DNA from: Sorex araneus
Taxonomy: Eukaryota; Chordata; Mammalia; Eulipotyphla; Soricidae
Direction: 5' to 3'
DNA: 64,000 nt
Assembly: GCF_027595985.1 (NCBI RefSeq)
Contig: NC_073313.1
Span: 115,521,552 to 115,585,551, forward strand
In this document: positions 55,880 through 64,000 of the stretch, in pieces
Numbering within the stretch: position 1 is the first letter of the stretch
Layout: each line of letters opens with the position of its first letter
Notes under the pieces: model-generated
What the model saw: the letters and a program-made list of their open reading frames with translations, nothing else
What the model was told of the DNA's origin: nothing
Databases searched by the model: none
Translations under genes and position numbers: made by a program

Positions 55880-56765
55880 TTTAAATTTTATTGGAACGTT
55901 TAATTTCAAGTTTTATTTTTGTTTGGGTAAAATGATTACATTAGTGCCAAACTACACGGTATTGATATGCACAGTTTCTGCAACCCACCACCACCATCAA
56001 AGTGTCCGTGACCCTCTGACCCAGTAGAACTGTTCCTATCTCAATTAGTTTGGTATTCATTCTGATCCAGTCCTTGCCCACTGCAGGCTTTGGTAATTAG
56101 TATTGTAATTCAAGGTCAATATTTTGTTCACTGTCACTGTCACTGTCATCCCATTGCTTGTCGATTTGCTCTAGTGGGCTCCAGTAACATCTCCATTGTA
56201 TGACTTGTTGTTACTGTTTTTGGCATATCGAGTATGCCACGGGGAGCTTGCCAGGCTGTGCCAGGCGGGCTAGATACTCTTGGTAGCTTGCCAGGCTCTC
56301 TGAGAGGGGTGGAGGAATTGAACTCCTGTGTGCGCGTGAAAGGCAAACACCCTGCCTACTGTGCTATCGCTCCAGCCCGAATATTTTGTTATTATTTTAT
56401 ATTGTATCTCCCCTCACTTTGTTTCATTATATTCCACAGATGAGTCATCTTTGATTTAGTTTGTTAAGCATGATACCTTACAGTTTCATTCATATTGTAG
56501 TGAACTATATCATTTTATCTTTTCTTCAAGCTGCACAGTATTCTCTTGTGCATATATGCCATGACTTCATTTTCCATTTATCAACAACTGGACATTCAGG
56601 TTGTCTCTATATCCTGGAACAATGGCAATATTGTATTACAAAAGCATTGTAATGAACATAGATCTAGATATACATTTTTTAATTGAATGTCTCTGTCTTT
56701 CAGTAGATGTCAAGAAGTAGAACTTCTGGATCATATAGAATATGGGAGAATATGAATTTTCTGAC
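55880..56765 (-). mobile_element. Old L1 3' end (ORF2 C-terminus and 3' UTR), interrupted by a SINE
   Basis: Tail side at 55885-55925. The 3' UTR runs to about 56440, then ORF2 end text reversed (CTGCACAGTATTCTCTTGTG at about 56530, CAACAACTGGACATTCAGG at about 56581). An RTE-tailed SINE sits at 56129-56379. Confidence 0.85.
56129..56379 (-). mobile_element. RTE-tailed SINE, 11-bp TSD
   Basis: TSD AATATTTTGTT at 56118-56128 and 56380-56390. The plus-strand left edge is CACTGTCACTGTCACTGTCA, the reversed repeat tail of at least three units. Complete head at the right (CTATCGCTCCAGCCC). Confidence 0.96.
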
Positions 56766-57417
56766 TTTACAATATTCTATAGAACTGTAGTAACCAAACT
56801 ATAATGGACTAATGGATTTTAGTATAATGCACTAAAGACTAACAGCACAACTTAACAGAATTGAGAGCCCTGAGATAAATCCTTAGATAAAGGAAAAGAA
56901 TCCAGGTGCTTGAAGTGGAGCAAGAAAAACCTCTTTAGCAAAGTATTGGGAAATTTGGATAGCCACATTCTCCATACAATCTTCCATCCCCAACCCAGCC
57001 GCCCCATGAAACTCAAACTATATCTCATTCCATTCATAAAAGTTAAATCAAAGTGAATTAAATGACTTGAAATAAGACCAGAATAAATAAAACACATAAA
57101 GAAAAACATAGATAAAACTCTCTAGGTTATGGATCTCAGAGGTGCCTTCAATTATTTGATATCATTGAGAAAGACAAGGAGACTACTTTAAACTGAAGAG
57201 TTTTTACATGGCAAAATAAACTAAGGCTGAAAAAAATACACCCTTTGAATGGGTGAGAATATCTTCAGAAAATACATCAAATAATGGCCTGATATCCATG
57301 ATATATAAAACTTAGCAATAACAATGAAAAACTAACAACCCCATCAAATAATGGTGAGGAAAATGAACAAACACTTCTAAGAATACATAAAGATGGCCAG
57401 CGAGCATATAAAAAATA
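56766..57417 (+). mobile_element. Old L1 ORF2, post-RT segment
   Basis: TAGAACTGTAGTAACCAAAC, GTGGAGCAAGAAAAACCTC, AAATCAAAGTGAATTAAATG and AAACTGAAGAGTTTTTACATG follow ORF2 order. It resumes at 58439 after the double 3' UTR insertion. Confidence 0.85.
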
Positions 57418-57426
57418 TCATCACTT

Positions 57427-58429
57427 CTTTTTTTAATTGAATCACTGTGAGATACAGTTATAAAGCCTTCATGTTTAAGCTTCAGCCATACAATGATCGA
57501 ACACCCTTCCCTCCACCAGTGCACATTTTCCACCACCAATGCCCCTAGTATTCCACCCCCCATCCCAGTCCTCAACCCTGCCTCCATGGCAGACAATTCC
57601 CCCCATATTCTCTCTCTAATTTTGGGCATTATAGATTGCTTGAATTTTCCCACCATCACTCAAGCCTACCTGCCAGGGGCAGACTCTAGATAATTTATTT
57701 TCTATTGCTCACTTTGAGTATCATGAGAGGTCACATGGATGTGAAAGCAGCTACGTGCTTCTGGAACTCTAAAATTGTAAATGCTTGGGGTCCAGAGACA
57801 ACTCGGTAGGGTGCCACTCCATTTTGGGATTCAACTGAGAGTTTCTGGATCAGGGTCATTGGTGTGCTGAGATGGTGCCTGGAGTCAGATTGTTGGCGTG
57901 AGGACCAGGACCCCAAGCAGGTGGGTGCTGGGGAGGGACGGCCAGACTCCTCTGCTGCCACCTTTTAAAAAAAATTTTATTAGTGAATCACCATGAGGTA
58001 CAGTTACAGACTTACAAACTTTCGTGTTTGTGTTTCAGTCATACAATGGTTGAGTTACCATCCCTCCACCAGTGCCCATTTTCCACCACCAATGGTCCCA
58101 CCATCCCTCCCACCACCCTCACCCCGTCCCCCCCCACCTCTGGGGAAGGGCATTCCCTTTTGCTCTCTCTCTCCTTTTGGGTGCTGTGGTTTGCAGTAGA
58201 GGTATTAAGTGGTGATCATATTCCATCTATAATCTACTTTCAGCCTGCATCTCCCATCCCGAACGGGCCCTCCTAGCACCCTTTACTTGGTGGACCCTTC
58301 TGTATCTGAGCTGCCTTTTCCTCCAGCATGCGAGGCCGGCTTCTATGCTGTGGAGTAATCCTCCTGGTATTTATCTCTACTGTCTTAATCCTGGAATCCA
58401 CATACCTGGGCCTTGCTTCTGGAAGCTTG
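57427..58429 (-). mobile_element. Two L1 3' UTRs in tandem within one TSD
   Basis: TSD TCATCACTT at 57418-57426 and 58430-58438. On the minus strand a common-type 3' UTR (58429 to about 57963) ends with its A-tail (plus-strand TTTTAAAAAAAATTTTATTAG). A different 3' UTR follows (57962-57427), GC-rich at its start and ending in a second A-tail (plus-strand CTTTTTTTAATTG). Confidence 0.88.
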
Positions 58430-58438
58430 TCATCACTT

Positions 58439-58640
58439 ATTTTCAAAGAAACACAAATAAAAAAATGAGCTACCATCTCACATTAGTGAGAATGGCATAT
58501 TTCAAAAGTATCAGAAATAATCAGTGTTGGTAGGGATGTGATTAAAAAAACCCTTGGTCACTGTTGGTGGAAATATTGTCTGGTTCAGTCTCTATGGAAA
58601 GCAGTTTGGGGATTATCATGAAAGAATGAATGTGATTTAT
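58439..58640 (+). mobile_element. Old L1 ORF2 C-terminal remnant
   Basis: AAATGAGCTACCATCTCACAT, GAGAATGGCATATTTC, CACTGTTGGTGGAAATATTG and GGTTCAGTCTCTATGGAAAG are the C-terminal ORF2 blocks. Confidence 0.87.
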
Positions 58641-58736
58641 ACTTATAATCCATGAAAATAAATATTAAAAGATGAAAATATATGTACTGAAATGAGAAAT
58701 AGAAATTTATAAAGGTAATATTGTTTAGATATATGG

Positions 58737-58897
58737 GTCAGAGAGATCGTTCAGGGCTTCAGAAGTTTGCATTGCATTAAACCAACCTTAATAAGACACC
58801 CCCCACATCGCATGTGTTCCCCCAGGGACTTCCAGAAATTATCCCTGGGTACAGATCCAGGAGAAGTCTTGAGCACCACTGAGTGTGATCTAAAACC
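58737..58897 (+). mobile_element. SOR-type SINE, old
   Basis: GGGTCAGAGAGATCGTTCAG head, ATGTGTTCCCCCAGGGAC, ATTATCCCTGGGTACAGATC, AGGAGAAGTCTTGAGCACC, ACTGAGTGTGATC. Confidence 0.8.
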
Positions 58898-59047
58898 TCT
58901 CATGGCAGTGCTCAGGACTGACTCCTGATTCTGTGCTCAGGTATCATTCCTGGTGAGGCTCAGGAATGGTGCCAGGAATCAAACCTAGGTCAGTTGCATG
59001 CAAGGCCATTTCCTTAGCACTGTACTATCACTCCAGCCCCCCCCCCG
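58898..59047 (-). mobile_element. SOR-type SINE, inverted relative to its neighbour
   Basis: Plus-strand GGCAGTGCTCAGGACTGAC, GTGCTCAGGTATCATTCC, CATGCAAGGCCATTTCC and CTATCACTCCAGCCC. It abuts the 3' end of the plus-strand copy, giving tail-to-tail inverted SINEs. Confidence 0.9.
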
Positions 59048-59205
59048 CACCCTTGCAGTTATTAAGCACTATAATGGCAGAGACACTAAATTAGATGTTT
59101 TACCAATGGCATCTTAATAAGTAACAAAAACGTGTTTAAATTAGCATAAGTAATATGAGCTACAACGATAAACAATGAACATTTTCTGGGCATGAGACTA
59201 TTTTT

Positions 59206-59424
59206 TCACTCAGGTTTCAGCCTATTCAGATATTGGTGCGTTTTGTTTTGTGTAAAGATTTCCTCTAACAAGTGACTCAAATACAGGTTTAGCAATTCCC
59301 TATACACGACCTTTTTAAACTTTTGTGCTATTTCATCTGCATTCCACTCAGCCAGTAAACAAAGGGAGAGGTAGTGGAGGAACACATGAGCTGTTTTATG
59401 GTCAGTCCTCAGTATGATATACAT
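59206..59424 (-). other. Open frame of 72 codons, unassigned
   Basis: The frame reads like ordinary protein: ADEIAQKFKKVV, ELLNLYLSHLLEEI and TQNKTHQYLNRL, leucine-rich and possibly helical, ending in TGA. No polypyrimidine tract or clear splice acceptor precedes it and no homologue is recognised. ORFs of this length are common by chance, so this may be nothing. Confidence 0.2.
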
Positions 59425-59508
59425 TATTCTGGTTCATACTGCATTCACCATAACCCAATCAAATGTTACAACCTAAACTCAAGTTTAGTTAGGAAATGAT
59501 CTTTCTAT

Positions 59509-59796
59509 CACTGTATAACTGTCCACTGTCATCCTGTTTTTCAATTTGCTTGAGGGGGAGCCAGTAATGTCTCCACTCATCCTAGCCCTGAGATTTTAGC
59601 AGCATCTCTTTACTCGTCCTTCCCATTGTTGCCGCATTGAAGGCTCTTTCAGGATCAGGGGATGAGACCCATCATTGTTACTGTTTTTGACATATCAAAT
59701 ACACCACAGGGAGTTTGCCATGCTCTGCTGTGAGGGCAGGATACTCTTGGTAGCTTGCCAGGTTCTCCAGGAGGGAAAACTAGACATTAAGAAGTC
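59509..59796 (-). mobile_element. RTE-tailed SINE-like element, long headless form
   Basis: Second copy of the form at 31940-32194: same body, CAAAAACAGTAACAATGATG on the minus strand, then the extra segment of about 85 bp ending in CAGGGCTAGGATGAG, then the RTE-type tail. No tRNA head. TSD-like TGATCTTTCTAT / TGATCTTTATAT at 59497-59508 and 59797-59808 place about 21 unassigned bases at its 5' end. Confidence 0.82.
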
Positions 59797-59947
59797 TGAT
59801 CTTTATATAGGGCATGTAATGAAAATGGGTTTAGTTAGCTTCTAGCTTCTAGGTAGTCTCTGCAAAAAATTGATACATGTATATTTATTTAGCACATATT
59901 GAAAGCAAAGCTTATTGGACTCCATGGAACTGGGAGTATATCATTAA

Positions 59948-60077
59948 TTTTTGGCTTTTCGGGTCACACCCGATGATGCACAAGATTTTACTCCTGGCTC
60001 TGCACTCAGGAATTACTCCTGGCGGTGCTTAGGGGTCCATATGAGATGGTAGGAATTGAACCCAGTTCAGCCCTCCC
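59948..60077 (-). mobile_element. SOR-type SINE, head missing
   Basis: Plus-strand TTTTTGGCTTTTCGGGTCAC, CTCCTGGCTCTGCACTCAGG, GGCGGTGCTTAGGGGTCC and GGAATTGAACCCAG. It stops in the B-box region. Confidence 0.9.
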
Positions 60078-61084
60078 CCTTGTATATGATTTTTAAAGGA
60101 CATATTTTTCCACACTACTTATAAGCAAATACTGAAAAATATTTTTACAATTTTCTATATAGGTCTTCCTGAAAGTATATATAGGACAAGGGATCAGGTA
60201 TAGAATATGATAAGGAAAATAGGAAATACTATTGATTTGGGATTTATTGAAGCTTCTGTTACCTAAGTCTTAAATAGTGCAAAAGAAAGTCTATGTTGGT
60301 GAAGGCATGGGGATGTTAGATTCATGGAAGCCTGTCCTCAATATTTATTGCTGCGTTAATCCACCCAGAAAACTGGTTAGTGCCTGGAATAACAATTAGA
60401 GGATATGGCTCTGACTGGTTTGTTATACTTGCTATCTTCTTTCCAACAGTTGCTTTGACAGTAATTTTTATTGCTTTTCATTCTCCCTTTTTGTTATTGC
60501 ACTGCCACTCATGGATATACAGCAATACTTTAGCAAATGCCAAAACATCTAAGCTGGGTGCAAATCAAAGTTGCCAAAAGCAGTCAAATACCAAAGGCAG
60601 ATAAATAGCTTAATGTCTGCTACTCAGCACCCTATCATCCCTCCCCCGTAAGTCAGGTATTTGTTACCAGATCTCTTTGATTTGAGCTAGTATCAAACAT
60701 AGGGAATTTAGAAAATTTTAAGCTATGAGAAGCACATGACCTTGGTTAAAGCAGGAAGAAAGCAGCAATTTTTGTCTGCCTTTCTGTTCCCTTTCCTTTA
60801 TTCTTTTAAGCCCTATTTTATTATTTAAACCCAAACCCCGTCATTTCAGTTTCCACTATTAACTCATTCTTAACAAAATGGCCTCTACTCAGTTACTAAC
60901 AACATATTGTTGTTGGTTTGGTGCTTCTATACTTCCTGGAAGCATTTGTTTTAAAATTTGGTCAATCTTATTTTTTGTAACTCTGTGTGCTAATGGTTCT
61001 TATAGCTTTCTATTTATACTAGGGATGAACAATTGGGTAATATATGGAAGATAATGAAATGCAGCTTTCTCATTATCAGTAAAG
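60078..61084. other. No recognisable element (1.0 kb)
   Basis: AT-rich. A 74-codon ORF (60380-60604) has a hydrophobic stretch but no start context, homologue or flanking exon signals. Confidence 0.5.
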
Positions 61085-61400
61085 TTAAAAATATGGCTCA
61101 GTGGTAGAGCATCAGGCTTGTAGGTAGGAGACTGCTCATTTCATTCCTGGCAGAGGTCTATATACCAAGTGTAGTCCTGATGGCACTGCCCTTGGTGAAC
61201 TCCTGCACCAAACAAAACTGTGTGATCTCCACAAACTGCAACCAAGTGTCTGAGAATACTATAACTACAAGTGAACCTTCTGTGAACACAGCAACTGTCT
61301 ATGCACTATAACCTAGGGTGTGGCATAGTGAGTATCACAGTCAAGTGTCTGTGGCCCTCAGTCATCACAACAATATCAACAACAAAGAACAGTGGGGAGG
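61085..61400 (+). mobile_element. Unnamed old tRNA-derived SINE
   Basis: Head ATGGCTCAGTGGTAGAGCA, GGAGACTGCTCATTTCATTC, then text with repeated AACCAAGTGT / CAAGTG motifs (61240-61350). Its body resembles 39580-39790 and 4900-5070 reversed. Confidence 0.5.
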
Positions 61401-61609
61401 GGAAAGTTATAAATAAGTGAAGAAAGAGTACTAGAATAAATCCTGTGTTACTGGATTGAAGAGAATGAGAGAAATGTTTATAGAGATACAGATTAGCTGT
61501 GTGTATGTGTAGTTTCCTAGTTATACCTAAAAGATTTCCACATAATTATCAATAAGTATATTGAGAGCACAGATCATAATTTAAAAATACTGCTCTTCAT
61601 TAACAGGAA

Positions 61610-62205
61610 CCAAGACCTTTGGAGAATGCTTGGTTCGAGAGCTAGGTTAAGACAAATACATGATGAGAACCCAACCGTGCAGCCATGCTCAAGGCCACTC
61701 CCCACAGGCTTGGATGAGCCTCACCTATGAGGGAACCTGCAGAAAAACCCAGGTATGTGTGATCCATGACTGAGCTCTCTACGTTTGCATGGAGAGGGAC
61801 TGGGCATCCTCTCCCCAGCTCCACAGTTTTCCAGTAACTTGGCAGTCACACCCACAAACTGTCTCCAGCGCCATATAATCTAATCAATGGCCAAGATCCA
61901 GTGACTATGAAATAAAGCTCCCAGAAGAGAACAACACAGAACATCCTGGAGCACACCACTACAAATACTTTAACCTTCTTATGAACCAAAAGTAGCACAC
62001 ATTTGTTTGGGTTTAACATCTGTGCTTGTAATCTCTTATACAAGGGCTTATATGGCTCCAGGATGAAACACAACAATCTTCACACACTTTCCTCTTATGG
62101 GGGTGGGAAGGTACACGGTGGTTGGATTGGTGTTTGAACTGTAATGAACTGTAATGAACTATTGTGAACAACTTTATAAAAATAATATAACATTTAAAAA
62201 AATAC
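61610..62205 (+). mobile_element. Old non-LTR retroelement 3' end (same family as 8736-9044)
   Basis: The 3' part has ACAATCTTCACACACTTTCC, GGGGGTGGGAAGGTACAC, GGTTGGATTGGTGTTTGAAC, a TGTAATGAAC duplication and TTTATAAAAATAATATAACA, then an A-rich end. The upstream 400 bp is GC-richer, non-coding, and its left edge is uncertain. Confidence 0.55.
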
Positions 62206-63624
62206 ATGATAATCCTGCTGCCAAAGTTGGAAATTTAAGACTCATTGCTGCCCTGGAAATTGGCCTCATCTCATCCTGAGATGTGTACTCTCGGCTCACC
62301 CCCACCCCCCTGGAAAAGCCTGTGTTTTCTTTTGACTCTCTTTGTGTGTGTGTGTGTCTCTCTCTCTTTCTCTCTCTCTCTCCCTCCTTCTCCCCTCACA
62401 TTCTTATAAGTAAAATTTTAATAATAAAAGTATCTTAATTTTACTAAAAAATGTCGTAGATCTAAACAAAAATTGGATGATAGTATACTATGTCCAAAAT
62501 AATAAATCTCCATGTGTCCATAATGTTTAAAATTAATGAGTGGTCTGTATCCCAGTTGTGACAGATGCTACACAAATTATGCATGTGATGAAATTCCAAA
62601 GATTTACATATGCATAAGATAAAAAGTACATAAAATAGTAAAACTCAGTTAATTGCTTAGTTTAATTAATAATATATTTGCACCAACATCAACTTCCTGG
62701 TTTGGGTAATGTAGTATGATTATAAAGGATATCTTGGGAAAAAAATATAGGCAAACTCAATGAAATATTTTTATATCTTTCTGTGAGACTAAAAATATTT
62801 CAAAATTCAAGGATTTTTTAAAGTAATTGAACAAATAGAGAAAAAAGGACAAATATTCATTACAGAATAACTCCAAGTAATAAATGTAGAAGGAATAAAG
62901 GAAATAATCACCATTAGGATGCTATAGTAGTAACTGATCTAGCAAAAATCATTACTAAATGCTAAATTTAGTAGGCTAAAGAGAAAGAAAATGTGTAAGT
63001 ATAATAATGTGTAAGCCTCATATTATTCTCACCAAATGTATATTGATTACAAAGAAGAAATAGTAAAGTTATTGTGATAACCACCTTAACCAGGCAATCA
63101 AGATTCACATTATGTACCTCGGATACAGTGAGAAGGCACATTACCTCTATGGGTATTCTTTCCAGAAATGCACAAATTTTTTCTAATCACAAGAAAATAT
63201 CATCTAACCATAAATTGAAGATTTATCTGAGTAACACTTTACAAAACACCTGACCAGTACTCTGAAAAGTATCAAGGCCAGAAAGAAAAAGAAATGTCAA
63301 GTAACTGTCAGATATTATAGGAGATTAAAGAGACACAAGACTAAATACAATATGCAATCCTGACTTGAATCCTAAAATATAAAAATAAAATTCATAGGAA
63401 AAGTGGTGAAACTCAAGCAAATTCTGTAGTTGACTTAATAGTGCTGTAGTTCAGTTAGTACTATTGTACCAATGATTATTTCCTAACACCATATTCAATT
63501 TTTAGTTCTGTACAATGAACTAAATGTTAGATAACATGCTTTTTAAATAACATTTGTTTTTCTCTGCTGTAAAGAAAATACACATTAGATAATATTCAAA
63601 GCAACTTCGTAAGAAACTTTTATA
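62206..63624. other. Unassigned; (TG)n(TC)n at 62343-62385
   Basis: A pyrimidine-rich (TG)n(TC)n tract at 62343-62385 is followed by AATAATAAAAG at 62420-62430, which loosely recalls an LTR R region (compare 540-660). From 62450 on it is plain AT-rich DNA. Confidence 0.4.
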
Positions 63625-63802
63625 GGGGCAAGACAGATTGTACAGTATGATGGCTTGCATGTGGCCGACCCAAATTCAATCCTTAGCACCACTTATGCTT
63701 CCCTGAGGACTTCCAGGTATAATCTTTGAGTTAAGAGCAGGAATAAGCCCTGAACACAGTCAGATGTGGCCCCAAAACAAAAGCAAAAAGAAAAAGAAAA
63801 GA
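63625..63802 (+). mobile_element. SOR-type SINE, old
   Basis: GGGGCAAGACAGATTGTACAG, GGCTTGCATGTGGCCGACCC, TTCAATCCTTAGCACCAC, GAGCAGGAATAAGCCCTGAAC, CAGATGTGGCCCCAAAAC, then an A-rich tail. Confidence 0.87.
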
Positions 63803-63890
63803 ATGAAACAATTATAATCCCAGCACACTCTTGAAATTAGTACTATTAAACTTTTCTGTGTGATGCATATATGCATATATATGTACATGA

Positions 63891-63916
63891 ATATATATAT
63901 ATATATATATATATAT
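63891..63916. repeat. (AT)n microsatellite
   Basis: About 13 AT units, preceded by ATGCATATATGTACATGA-type alternating text. A (TG)n run follows at 63978-63992. Confidence 0.95.
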
Positions 63917-64000
63917 CTCAACCTGTCACCAAAATCAGATAGTCAATATATACCTTACAATTTAAAAATGTCAGTATATGTGTGTGTGTGTGCATGTGCG

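Overview
This is a window of mammalian nuclear DNA, almost certainly from a shrew of the genus Sorex. Two things point there. One is dozens of copies of the tRNA-headed shrew SINE (family SOR, named from memory). The other is a fragment of an RTE-clade retrotransposon of a type reported, from memory, as shared between the common shrew and parasitic nematodes (RTE1_Sar). No intact host protein-coding gene, tRNA or rRNA gene, CpG island or CRISPR array is recognisable. The window is intergenic or intronic DNA built by repeated retrotransposon insertion on older AT-rich sequence.

Layout. 0-5 kb: an L1 3' end, a likely ERV LTR, SINEs and two MIRs. 5.8-13.3 kb: one old L1 broken up by a younger L1 3' UTR, an internally deleted L1, another retroelement 3' end, two RTE-tailed SINEs and a 0.7 kb GAAA/GGAA/GA-rich array. 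13-19 kb: quiet, with old SINEs and a microsatellite-bearing L1 3' UTR. 19.1-20.3 kb: a decayed FOXK2 retropseudogene between L1-derived sequences. 20.3-25.2 kb: many SOR SINEs, including three nested at one 15-bp target. 25.5-30 kb: mostly unassigned, with a Tigger/MER2-like MITE and a MIR. 30.2-37.9 kb: nested L1s, an ORF1-only HAL1-like element and several RTE-tailed SINEs. 40.5-41.6 kb: the RTE fragment. 45.6-46.9 kb: an L1 inverted by twin priming. 49.0-50.6 kb: a young truncated L1. 53.9-58.6 kb: nested L1s. 58.7-64 kb: old SINEs and unassigned AT-rich DNA.

How the parts relate. Two retrotransposition systems have worked here. L1 supplied poly(A)-tailed L1, SOR SINEs and the FOXK2 copy. 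An RTE supplied its own fragment and, by inference, a second SINE family. The 12 copies of that family end in a block of about 53 bp that matches the last codons and 3' end of the RTE fragment, and they finish in short GTGACA-like repeats rather than poly(A). Their 5' head is the same tRNA-like module as in the SOR SINEs. So one head appears joined to two tails, each matched to a different LINE. Two longer, headless copies look like a possible precursor. This RTE/SINE partnership is the most interesting system in the window. All alignments were made by eye.
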